DNA from: Paucimonas sp. | Lineage (GTDB): Bacteria; Pseudomonadota; Gammaproteobacteria; Burkholderiales; Burkholderiaceae_D | NCBI GenBank assembly: GCA_029266815.1 | Contig: JAQSWC010000074.1 | Span: 1 to 11,209, forward strand | Length of the DNA stretch: 11,209 bases | Direction of reading: 5' to 3' | Shown: positions 1 to 6,832 of the stretch, piece by piece | How positions within the stretch are numbered: the first letter of the stretch is position 1 | Layout: each line of letters opens with the position of its first letter | The notes under the pieces: generated by a model | Databases searched by the model: none | Told to the model about the DNA's origin: nothing | What the model saw: only the letters and a program-made list of their open reading frames with translations | Position numbers and translations under genes: made by a program

Positions 1-407
1 TCCCACACGCCCGTCGCTGATCTAGGAGCTTCCCCACTCGTCCACCACCGAGCCCGGTAATTCCTCCCATTGTACGAAGCCGTCTGCCCGGCGGTATAAA
101 CAGTCGAACTTTGCCAGGCAGGTGCCAGAGCATCCGGCGGCGGCATCAAGCTCAGGATCTTTTTGACCAGCGCGTCATCGACGGAACGAATTGCATAAGG
201 CCACATGCTTGGGCAAAGCGCGTGACCGGTCGGCTTGTCGTAAGCAGGCCGTTGCAAGGGAAGCTGGTTTTCTATCGCGGAGGCGCGGCTGAGTTGTATG
301 GGAGGAGGATTCGTACATGCGGATGCGAAAGCCGGTGAACTCGGCACGCTCAAGAGCATGGCTAAATGCAGCCCAAGCACCAATTGCCGCTTCGATAATA
401 TTTTCAA
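1..407 (-). CDS. Secreted protein with chitin-binding type 3 (CBM5/12-like) module, partial
   Basis: An open frame runs leftward from a TTG at 407 to the window edge, with 135 complete codons and no stop. An AAGGAG ribosome site (419-414) lies 6 bases upstream of the TTG, which decides the start. Residues 1-28 form a signal peptide: a basic start (K2, K6, R7), a hydrophobic core, and a likely cut after SPAFA or two residues later. Cys31 makes a lipoprotein conceivable but the lipobox is poor. Residues about 32-95 are not recognised. Residues 96-135 fit the chitin-binding module of bacterial chitinases and related secreted enzymes: AWQSSTVYTAG, then YNGRNYRARWWTSGEAP, then GVW. In this family the aromatic residues (W98, Y104, W121, W122, W135) build the sugar-binding face. 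The catalytic part, if any, lies outside the window, so chitinase, lytic polysaccharide monooxygenase, protease or a pure binding protein all remain possible. It diverges from the E1 operon. Confidence 0.82.
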   Translation of the reverse strand, partial: MKILSKRQLVLGLHLAMLLSVPSSPAFASACTNPPPIQLSRASAIENQLPLQRPAYDKPTGHALCPSMWPYAIRSVDDALVKKILSLMPPPDALAPAWQSSTVYTAGQTASYNGRNYRARWWTSGEAPRSATGVW

Positions 408-413
408 GTGTGT

Positions 414-419
414 CTCCTT
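414..419 (-). promoter_or_regulatory. Ribosome binding site fixing a TTG start
   Basis: AAGGAG on the minus strand lies 6 bases before the TTG at 407. No in-frame ATG is available until codon 17, which would remove the basic part of the signal peptide. TTG is therefore the best start for the chitin-binding protein. Confidence 0.7.
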
Positions 420-832
420 TTGGGTGGGTCCGAACTTTTATTTCTTTTTGAAATCAAGGGGTTAAAACGAACCTGATTCCGCGAAAAGTGTACGTTGGAC
501 AGGTTTTAAAGGGGAGCCCCAAAGGGATGAACGAGTGATTTCGGGGAATAAGCATTTGAAACAGGGAATAAACCGATGCGGAATGCTCTTGGTTCGCCCT
601 GCTCGGCGTTGACGACCACCTTCGCCACCAACAGGCACGCGGTAAAACCGCCGAACACAGCAGGCACCCGCCAACCCAAGCCCAATTTCTTAAAACTTCA
701 TTCAAACAAGCTTAAAAAAACCTTAAGTATCGAAAAGACCATCGCAATTCACTCCGCACGTATTTAGACTTCGCTTCCAATCAGCGCCGCCCACGCAAGC
801 ATGGTGTTGCGGCCTTGCTTACCCCATCTAGC

Positions 833-837
833 GAGGA
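833..837 (+). promoter_or_regulatory. Ribosome binding site selecting the ATG at 842
   Basis: GAGGA ends 4 bases before the ATG at 842. It lies inside the longer reading from the TTG at 815, so it argues for the shorter protein. Confidence 0.6.
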
Positions 838-841
838 ACTC

Positions 842-1804
842 ATGAGTGAAACGATGAAGGACCCCAGCGCTACCAGCCTGCTCGAATACATGAAGCTGGT
901 ACGCGCCTATGAAGAAAAGATCGTCGAGCTGCACGCTGCCGGCAACTTTCCCGGCACTTGTACCTCCGTCGGCCAGGAGGCATCGGCAGTGGGCGTGGTA
1001 CGTGCGCTGAAGCCGGAAGACAAAATTCTTACCAACCATCGCAGCGCCGGCCACCTTTTGGCGCGCGGTGCGGATGCCGGCAAGATGCTGGCCGAGGTGA
1101 TGGGCCGCGCCGACGGCTACTGCAAGGGCAAGAGCGGTTCGCTGCATATCTCGGCCAAGGAACTGGGTGTGATCCTGACCTCCACTATCGTCGGCGGCGA
1201 ATTGTCGCTGGCTACCGGTGTAGGGCTGTCGATGAAGATGCTGAAACAGGCCGGCATCGTGGTGTGTTTCTTCGGTGACGGCGCCGCGTGCGAAGGCATC
1301 TTCCATGAATCGCTGAACCTGGCTTCAGTGTGGAACCTGCCGATTCTTTATGTATGCGAGAACAACCAGTGGCAAGCCTTCGTGCACCGCAAGGAAACCA
1401 TGAACACTGATCACGTCAGCAACTGGGCGAAGAACTACGGCATGGAAACCCGCACGGTGGACGGCAATGACGTGGAAGCGGTATTTACGGCGGCATCTGC
1501 AGCGGCCAACTATGTGCGCGAATACCAGAAGCCCTTCCTGCTGGAGACTTACACCTATCGCTTGCGCGGGCACTTCGAGCCGGACGACCAGGCTTATGTC
1601 GATCCGCAGGAGCTGGCATCGTGGAAAGCGAGGGAACCGATTGCTGCGCTCCAGAACAAGCTGGTGCAGCAGAGTGCGCTAACGCCTGCAGCCATCGCGG
1701 AGATGGAGGAGCGCATCGGAAAGACGATTGCGGACGCATGGGCTTTCGCCAACGCCTCACCCTTCCCCGCCGCTTCCGAACTCACCACCGACGTTTACGC
1801 ATAA
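842..1804 (+). CDS. Thiamine-diphosphate 2-oxoacid dehydrogenase E1 component, alpha subunit
   Basis: This 320-residue protein is the alpha subunit of an alpha2beta2 E1, which decarboxylates a 2-oxoacid on thiamine diphosphate and passes the acyl group to a lipoylated E2. The start is the ATG at 842 because GAGGA (833-837) sits just upstream; an in-frame TTG at 815 lacks one. The ThDP-binding motif runs from GDG (145-147) to NN (174-175). The NHRSAGH segment (65-71) and the active-site loop YRLRGHFEPDD (239-249) match the pyruvate/acetoin/branched-chain E1 alpha family, and the length is normal for it. Substrate cannot be read from the sequence. Length and motifs suggest the acetoin/pyruvate (AcoA/PdhA-like) branch. 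The beta subunit follows after 17 bases, so the two form one operon. No E2 or E3 gene is nearby, which is unusual for such an operon. Confidence 0.93.
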   Translation: MSETMKDPSATSLLEYMKLVRAYEEKIVELHAAGNFPGTCTSVGQEASAVGVVRALKPEDKILTNHRSAGHLLARGADAGKMLAEVMGRADGYCKGKSGSLHISAKELGVILTSTIVGGELSLATGVGLSMKMLKQAGIVVCFFGDGAACEGIFHESLNLASVWNLPILYVCENNQWQAFVHRKETMNTDHVSNWAKNYGMETRTVDGNDVEAVFTAASAAANYVREYQKPFLLETYTYRLRGHFEPDDQAYVDPQELASWKAREPIAALQNKLVQQSALTPAAIAEMEERIGKTIADAWAFANASPFPAASELTTDVYA

Positions 1805-1821
1805 GGAAAAGGAAAATCGTC

Positions 1822-2799
1822 ATGGCAGAAATTACAGTCAATGAAGCAATCAGCCAGGCACTGGCAGAAGAGATACGCCGCGATCCCAGCGTGGTGATGT
1901 TCGGCGAGGGCGTTGCTACAAAGCGCCAGGATCTGGTCAAGGAATTCGGCAATGAACGCGTGCGCAACACACCGCTGGCGGAAGGCATCATCGCCGGCAC
2001 GGCGGCGGGCGCGGCGGCTACCGGTCTGCGCCCCGTGGTCGACCTGCTGTTTGCACCTTTCATGTGTTTCGCGATGGATGAAATCGTGAACAGCGCCGGC
2101 AAGCTGCGCTACATCTCCGGCGGACAGTTCGAATTCCCGATGGTGGCGATCGGCATGACCGGCGGCGGGTGGACGGTCGGCGCGCAGCATAACCACAATG
2201 TCGAAGCGTGGTTCGTGCACAGCCCCGGCCTGAAGGTGGTGATGCCATCGAACGCCGCAGACTTCAAGGGCTTGCTGAAATCGGCGATTCGCGACAACAA
2301 CCCGGTGCTGTTCTTCGTTGATATGCCGCTCGGCTATATGCCCGGAGAAGTGCCGGACGGCGAGCACGTTATCCCGCTCGGCAAGGCCGCCGTCAAGCGC
2401 GCCGGCCGTGATGTCACGCTGATCTCGTATGCAAAAACGGTGAACACGTGCCTCGACGCCGCGGCAAAGCTGGAAGAAATGGGCATTGATGCAGAGGTGA
2501 TCGACCTGCGTTCGCTGAAGCCGCTCGATGAAGAAGCGATTCTCGCTTCGGCACGCAAGACCGGACGCGTGGTAGTCGTGCATGAAGCCAGCCGCATGTG
2601 CGGCATGGGTGCAGAAGTGGCGGCCATCGTCAGCGAAAAGGCATTCGATGCGCTGACCGCGCCAGTAGTGCGTATCACCGGGCCAGATGCGCCTGCGCCA
2701 TCAAGCTACATGCTGGAACAGGCTTTCATTCCGCAGCCCGATGCCATCGTGGCAGCCGCCGCCAGACTGGTAGGGCAAGAAGTCGCCGTCGCCGAATAA
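1822..2799 (+). CDS. Thiamine-diphosphate 2-oxoacid dehydrogenase E1 component, beta subunit
   Basis: This 325-residue protein is the beta partner of the preceding E1 alpha; together they form the decarboxylating E1 heterotetramer. The ATG at 1822 follows purine-rich GGAAAA, 17 bases after the alpha stop. The N-terminal pyrimidine-binding domain holds MFGEGV (26-31) and PLAEGIIAG (51-59), where E54 is the conserved glutamate that activates the cofactor. The AQHNHNVEAWFVHSPGLKVV segment (121-140) is the family's active-site histidine and interface region. The C-terminal transketolase-like domain contains VIDLRSLKPLD (226-236) and VVHEASRMCGMGAE (252-265). All expected key residues are present and the protein is full length, so the subunit should be functional. 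E2 and E3 must be supplied from elsewhere unless this E1 has another acceptor. The next gene follows after 33 bases on the same strand. Confidence 0.93.
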   Translation: MAEITVNEAISQALAEEIRRDPSVVMFGEGVATKRQDLVKEFGNERVRNTPLAEGIIAGTAAGAAATGLRPVVDLLFAPFMCFAMDEIVNSAGKLRYISGGQFEFPMVAIGMTGGGWTVGAQHNHNVEAWFVHSPGLKVVMPSNAADFKGLLKSAIRDNNPVLFFVDMPLGYMPGEVPDGEHVIPLGKAAVKRAGRDVTLISYAKTVNTCLDAAAKLEEMGIDAEVIDLRSLKPLDEEAILASARKTGRVVVVHEASRMCGMGAEVAAIVSEKAFDALTAPVVRITGPDAPAPSSYMLEQAFIPQPDAIVAAAARLVGQEVAVAE

Positions 2800-2818
2800 T
2801 TCAACACAGAAGCAATAC

Positions 2819-2825
2819 AAGGAGG
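2819..2825 (+). promoter_or_regulatory. Strong ribosome binding site for the oxidase-like membrane protein
   Basis: AAGGAGG, a near-perfect Shine-Dalgarno, ends 7 bases before the ATG at 2833. It supports real translation of the small gene. Confidence 0.75.
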
Positions 2826-2832
2826 AAGCATC

Positions 2833-3243
2833 ATGCAGACATCTTTACCAAACCAGTCTATCGCCCTATCCAATGCCGGCATCAAGTGGCTGAAGATCGC
2901 CATCGTCTACCTGATCGTAGGCGTGGCCATGGGCATCGTGATGGGGGCGAAGGAAGACTTTACGCTGCGCCCCGTGCATGCGCACATCAACCTGATCGGC
3001 TGGACCACGATGGCCTTAGCCGGGCTGATCTACAGTGTCTTTCCCCAGGCTGGCGAAAGCAGGCTGGCCAAAACACACTTTTGGCTAACCAACTTATCCC
3101 TGCCGGTGATGATGTTTGCGCTGGCGGTGCTGATGTTCGGACATAAGGAAATCGTGCCGGTGCTGGTGGTCTCTGAAATCGTGGCGGCGGCGAGCATTGT
3201 TGCTTTTGCGGCCAATATTTTCATGAATCTGCGCAGGCAATAA
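2833..3243 (+). CDS. Four-helix membrane protein resembling a fragment of heme-copper (cbb3-type) oxidase subunit I
   Basis: The protein has 136 residues and four likely membrane helices at about 18-38, 50-70, 84-103 and 107-130. The segment LRPVHAHINLIGW (45-57) resembles the helix in CcoN/NorB-type subunits that carries a heme-ligating histidine. H49 and H51 are the candidate ligands, and H82 begins the third helix. A full subunit I has about 12 helices and 450 or more residues, with Cu-B histidines and a second heme ligand that cannot be accommodated here. This is therefore not a complete oxidase. Small proteins of this kind occur in proteobacteria as oxidase-like hypothetical proteins; that is recalled, not checked. 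A strong ribosome site and the 33-base spacing after E1 beta suggest the same transcript. It could bind heme or sense oxygen or nitric oxide, but this is inference. Confidence 0.8.
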   Translation: MQTSLPNQSIALSNAGIKWLKIAIVYLIVGVAMGIVMGAKEDFTLRPVHAHINLIGWTTMALAGLIYSVFPQAGESRLAKTHFWLTNLSLPVMMFALAVLMFGHKEIVPVLVVSEIVAAASIVAFAANIFMNLRRQ

Positions 3244-3256
3244 CCCGGTTTGCAGG

Positions 3257-3280
3257 AACGCCACCTCCAAATGTGGCGTT
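3257..3280 (+). terminator. Hairpin after the E1 operon, possible terminator
   Basis: AACGCCAC (3257-3264) pairs perfectly with GTGGCGTT (3273-3280) across an 8-base loop, 14 bases after the last stop codon. No T-run follows, so it may terminate weakly or simply protect the 3' end of the mRNA. Confidence 0.4.
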
Positions 3281-3340
3281 GGTAGAAGACGCCAACATTA
3301 CACAGCAGTCGCTAACTTTATCGACATCTGTACAAAGAAT

Positions 3341-3512
3341 GCCCCTTCCCCTTCAGGGGAAGGTCGGGATGGGGATGGGTTCTTTCTGCCATACGTTACA
3401 ACCCATCCCTACCCCGCCCCTCCACTTCGCCGCTTGCAAGCCGCTCTGGCTACGGCGGCACAAGGACATGCCTTGTGAAACCCCGCCTTCGCCCCCTTGA
3501 AGGGGAGGGAGT
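3341..3512. repeat. Composite palindromic intergenic element (REP/MITE-like)
   Basis: A dense cluster of perfect inverted repeats fills this stretch. CCTTCCCCT/AGGGGAAGG lies at 3344-3363. GGGATGGGTT (3372-3381) pairs with AACCCATCCC (3400-3409). GCTTGCAAGC is at 3432-3441, CACAAGG/CCTTGTG at 3459-3477, and CCCCTT/AAGGGG at 3493-3505. The two ends resemble each other in inverted orientation (CTTCCCCTTCA near 3346-3355, CTCCCCTTCAA on the minus strand near 3507-3497). C/G-rich elements of this appearance are scattered between genes in many proteobacteria. Copy number cannot be judged from one window. It lies between two convergent transcription units, so it could also act as a transcription barrier. 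Confidence 0.5.
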
Positions 3513-3618
3513 GAGATAAAAAGCTGTCGCCAAAATTGCCGATTGCTGGGTAATAGTCGGAATAGCGACACAAGCCTCGTCGCGGCTCTTTATTCCTCGA
3601 CACTTCAAACGAAATTGT

Positions 3619-5748
3619 TCAGAGCACCGTGCTCGTGTTTTGCGTAATGAAGTCCGCAGCCTGCGATGCCGGCACCGGCTTGCTGAAGAAATAGCCTTGC
3701 AGGAAATCGCATCCGTTGTCCTTGAGGAAGCGATGCTGCTCGGCAGTTTCCACACCTTCCGCGACTACCGATAGCCCAAGATTGTGCGCCAGCGCGATGG
3801 TGGCGGTGCAGATCGCCACGTCATTGGCGTCGGTTTCGATGTCGCGGACGAAGGAACGATCCAGCTTGAGTGTATTGATCGGCAAGAGCTTCAGGTAGCT
3901 CAGCGACGAATATCCGGTGCCGAAGTCATCGATGGACAGGATGACGCCGAGGTCACGCAATGCGCGCAGTTGCTTGATGCCGCTGTCCGGATTGCGCATA
4001 GCCACCGATTCGGTGATTTCAAGTTCAAGGTCCGAGCCTGCCAGCCCGTGGCGGGCCAAGGTCTCGGCTACATGCTGGACCAGGTGGGTGGAGCGAAACT
4101 GGCCGGCCGACAGGTTGACGCTCATGGTGATCGCGGGAAGGCCTTCGTTTTTCCACTGCCGCAACTGGCGGCATGCTTCGTCGATCACCCATTCGCCGAG
4201 CGCGATGATGAGGCCGGTTTCTTCGGCGATGGGGATGAATTTCAGCGGAGGCACCAGACCGTTTTGCGGATGTCGCCAGCGCACCAGCGCCTCGACGCCC
4301 ACCACCCTGCCGCTTTGCGCATCCAGCTTCGGCTGGTAATGCAGTTCGAACTGCCGCTCCGCGAGCGCCACGCGCAATTCATGATCCATGCGCAGGTTTT
4401 GTGCCGCCGCCGCATTCATTTCGGGCGCGAAAAACTGGATATTGTTGCGGCCCTCGGATTTGGCGAAATGGAGCGCTGCATCCGCATGCTTCATCAGCGT
4501 TTCGCCGTCTGTACCATCCTCCGGATAGCAAGCGATGCCGATGCTGGCGGTGGAATGGAGCTCTCTGCCGTCGATGGAATACGGCTGCGACAGGTGATGC
4601 GCGATTCTTTCCGCGACCTTGACCAGCGCATCTGCATCCGAAAGATCATAGAGCACCACCACGAATTCATCGCCGCCCAGGCGCGCCACGATGTCGTTCT
4701 CGTGCAGGCCGCGACGCAGGCGCTGGGCTGCCTCCATCAGTACGGTGTCGCCGATGCTGTGGCCCAGCGTGTCGTTGATGGTCTTGAACCGGTCGAGGTC
4801 AATAAACAGCACGGCAAGCACCTGGCCCTGCTCTTTCTTTACCATCGTCAGCGCCTGCTTGAGCAAGCCGCGCAAGGTGAAGCGGTTAGGCAGGCCGGTC
4901 AGGGCATCGTAATGCGAGACATGATCCAGTTGAGCCGCGGTGCTCTTGTGGGCGGTAATGTCGGTAATCGAGCCGACATAACCGAGTACATTGCCTTGCT
5001 CGTCGGTTTCCGCCTTGGCCTGGCCTAGTACCCAGCGGGTATCGCCGTCAGGCGTGAGAAACCGGTATTCCAGCCGGAACAGGGATTGGTTCTGCGCGCA
5101 GCGATACCATTCCTCGCCCACCCGCTGCGCATCCTCGGGATGAAGCGCGGTCGTCCAGCCTTTGCCGCGCGCCTGCTCGGCGGTCAGGCCGCTGATTTCG
5201 CACCAGCGCGTGTTGACATAGAGGCACTCGCCCTTGTCATCGGTATTGAAAATGCCGACCGGTGAGACTTCAGTGAGTGCGCGGAAGCGGCGGGCGGTTT
5301 CCTGAAGCGCCTTCTCCGCGGCCTTGCGCTCACCGAGATCGCGAAACGTGATGATGTAGTTGACGAGGTCTCCGGCGTCATTCCTCACTGTGGACACCGT
5401 CATCCACCCGGGGTAAGTGCGGCCATCCCTGCAAATGCCATCCACTTCGGCTTGCCAGAGTCCGCTGCGGGCCAATGTATCGCCGATGCCTGCAACCGTT
5501 GCGGCTGCAGTCGTTTTCGCCAGCAGGCTGGTTGGATTGAGGCCCTCGACTTCTTCGGGTGTGTAACCGGTCAGCGAGGTGAATGCCGCATTCGCCGCAA
5601 TGATGCGATTAGCGCTGTCGCTGATCAGCATGGCTTCGCTGTTTTGCCTGAATACGCTGGCATACAGGTTCAAGTCGGCTGGAACTTGCGTGCGGCCGTT
5701 GGAGGGCTTCTTTGTCATTCGATGAAATCGATACCGGGAATGAGCCAT
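3619..5748 (-). CDS. PAS-PAS-GGDEF-EAL cyclic-di-GMP synthase/phosphodiesterase
   Basis: This 709-residue protein both can make and degrade cyclic-di-GMP by motif. No transmembrane segment is evident, so it is probably cytoplasmic. PAS domain 1 covers about 28-143 and PAS domain 2 about 150-268, each followed by a short linker. The GGDEF domain (about 278-440) has an intact GGDEF signature at 358-362 and FIDLDRFK at 315-322. The inhibitory RxxD site is missing: the equivalent four residues are HEND (349-352), so product inhibition is not expected. The usual tyrosine near its end is H427. The EAL domain (about 455-700) has EALVRW from E486, N545, E577, D607-D608, K628, E664 and Q684, the full metal and catalytic set. 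Start is uncertain: neither the ATG at 5748 nor that at 5718 has a clear ribosome site. It lies 70 bases downstream of cydB and may be read with it. Confidence 0.95.
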   Translation of the reverse strand: MAHSRYRFHRMTKKPSNGRTQVPADLNLYASVFRQNSEAMLISDSANRIIAANAAFTSLTGYTPEEVEGLNPTSLLAKTTAAATVAGIGDTLARSGLWQAEVDGICRDGRTYPGWMTVSTVRNDAGDLVNYIITFRDLGERKAAEKALQETARRFRALTEVSPVGIFNTDDKGECLYVNTRWCEISGLTAEQARGKGWTTALHPEDAQRVGEEWYRCAQNQSLFRLEYRFLTPDGDTRWVLGQAKAETDEQGNVLGYVGSITDITAHKSTAAQLDHVSHYDALTGLPNRFTLRGLLKQALTMVKKEQGQVLAVLFIDLDRFKTINDTLGHSIGDTVLMEAAQRLRRGLHENDIVARLGGDEFVVVLYDLSDADALVKVAERIAHHLSQPYSIDGRELHSTASIGIACYPEDGTDGETLMKHADAALHFAKSEGRNNIQFFAPEMNAAAAQNLRMDHELRVALAERQFELHYQPKLDAQSGRVVGVEALVRWRHPQNGLVPPLKFIPIAEETGLIIALGEWVIDEACRQLRQWKNEGLPAITMSVNLSAGQFRSTHLVQHVAETLARHGLAGSDLELEITESVAMRNPDSGIKQLRALRDLGVILSIDDFGTGYSSLSYLKLLPINTLKLDRSFVRDIETDANDVAICTATIALAHNLGLSVVAEGVETAEQHRFLKDNGCDFLQGYFFSKPVPASQAADFITQNTSTVL

Positions 5749-5796
5749 ATTACTTTAAAGAAAGTATGAAGACAGCCTACATGTTGTTTTTCCCGG

Positions 5797-5815
5797 GTAA
5801 CCTCTTGTCGGTTAC
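5797..5815 (-). terminator. Hairpin after cydB, weak terminator candidate
   Basis: GTAACC and GGTTAC (5797-5802 and 5810-5815) form a perfect 6-bp stem with a 7-base loop, just past the cydB stop at 5819. In the leftward direction it is followed by CCGGGAAAAA, not a T-run, so read-through into the GGDEF-EAL gene is likely. Confidence 0.25.
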
Positions 5816-5818
5816 AGA

Positions 5819-6832
5819 TTAATGATAGCCCTCGCCACTGCGGATCTTGCCGCGGAATAGCCAGAACACCAACACGGTGTAGGCCAGAATCATCGGCAGC
5901 AGGATAGCCATGCCGATCAGAAAGAAAAGCTGCGAGGAAGGATGAGAAGCGGCCTCCCATACAGTTATCGACGGGGGCACCAGGTACGGCACGTTCGAAA
6001 TCACGATGCCGAGATAAGCCAGCAGGAAAAGGCCGACTGCACAGAGAAACGGCAGCAGGGTTGCGCCCTTGCGGATACCGTGCCAGAGCAAGCCGGCCAG
6101 CAGCAGTGTGGCAAAAGGCACCGGCGACAGGAACAGCATGTTCGGCAGGCTGAACCAGCGTTCGGCAATGCGCTCGACCTGGAGCGGCGTCCAGATGCTG
6201 ACCAGCGCGATGAAGGCCAGCAGGAGCAACAGCAGCGGCCGCCCGAGCCGCCGGGCATGCTGCTCCACCTCGCCTTCGGTTTTCATCATCAGCCAGGCGG
6301 CGCCGATCAATGCATAGCCGGCTACCACGCCGAAACCGCACATGATCGAGAAAGGGGTTAGCCACTCCAGCGGGCGGCCGGCAAACTGGAAATTTGCCAC
6401 GGTGATTTCCTGCAGCACCCCGCCCAGCATCAGGCCTTGCGCAAAGGCGGCCATGGTCGAACCTGCGGCGAAGGCGATATCCCATTTGCGGTGATGCGGC
6501 TTGGCCACCCAGCGGAATTCAAAGGCAACGCCACGAAAGATCAGCGCCAGCAGCAGCACGATGATCGGTAGGTACAGCGCGGGGAGAATCACGGCAAAGG
6601 CTTTCGGGAAGCCCGCCCATAAGGCCACGCCTCCCAGCACCAGCCAGGTTTCGTTGCCGTCCCAGAATGGCGCCACTGAATTCATGATCTGGTCGCGCTC
6701 TTCTTCCTTCTTGAAGAAGGGAAAGAGAATCCCGATGCCGAGATCGAAGCCATCCAGCACTACATACATCGCTACCGCGAAGCCGACCAGCAGATACAGA
6801 ATGATCGGCAACCAGTATCCGGTATCGCTCAT
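5819..6832 (-). CDS. cydB: Cytochrome bd quinol oxidase subunit II
   Basis: CydB is the heme-poor membrane subunit that pairs with CydA in cytochrome bd, which oxidises quinol and reduces oxygen to water at high affinity. The protein has 337 residues, close to CioB-type short forms and shorter than the roughly 380 of E. coli CydB. It is strongly hydrophobic, with about eight to nine predicted helices. The family's N-terminal signature YVVLDGFDLGIG (residues 23-34) and the following WDGNETWLVLGG are intact. The start ATG (6832) overlaps the cydA stop as ATGA, the usual sign of translational coupling. No small CydX-like open frame lies in the 70 bases downstream. Assignment to the bd family is secure. 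The cyanide-insensitive (Cio) subtype follows from the short Q-loop of the partner subunit and is inference. Confidence 0.95.
   Translation of the reverse strand: MSDTGYWLPIILYLLVGFAVAMYVVLDGFDLGIGILFPFFKKEEERDQIMNSVAPFWDGNETWLVLGGVALWAGFPKAFAVILPALYLPIIVLLLALIFRGVAFEFRWVAKPHHRKWDIAFAAGSTMAAFAQGLMLGGVLQEITVANFQFAGRPLEWLTPFSIMCGFGVVAGYALIGAAWLMMKTEGEVEQHARRLGRPLLLLLLAFIALVSIWTPLQVERIAERWFSLPNMLFLSPVPFATLLLAGLLWHGIRKGATLLPFLCAVGLFLLAYLGIVISNVPYLVPPSITVWEAASHPSSQLFFLIGMAILLPMILAYTVLVFWLFRGKIRSGEGYH

Larger units (their letters stand above)
408..841. other. Divergent intergenic region without a convincing gene
   Basis: These 434 bases separate the leftward chitin-binding gene from the rightward E1 operon and should hold both promoters. 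The stretch 690-770 is AT-rich and contains an inverted repeat CTTAA (711-715) / TTAAG (723-727), a possible operator. A weak -35/-10 pair (TTCAAA 701-706, TAAGTA 724-729, spacer 17) could serve the E1 operon. It matches consensus poorly, and no good sigma-54 site was found although acetoin-type E1 operons often use one. Several short open frames cross the region in both directions. None has a ribosome site or recognisable content. Confidence 0.5.

Noticed and set aside
506..685. Leftward 59-codon frame with a hydrophobic start from a TTG at 685
   Set aside because: A stop lies just upstream, no ribosome site precedes the TTG, overlapping frames are equally open, and no family is recognised.
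764..2583. Leftward open frames of 180 and 262 codons opposite the E1 genes
   Set aside because: They mirror the codon structure of well-supported E1 subunits and carry no domain of their own.
3353..3571. Leftward short open frames across the palindromic element
   Set aside because: They translate the C/G-rich inverted repeats and show no protein-like features.
3784..5028. Long rightward open frame (414 codons) opposite the GGDEF-EAL gene
   Set aside because: It lies entirely antisense to a gene with intact domains, has no recognisable domain or ribosome site, and arises from the high GC codon pattern.
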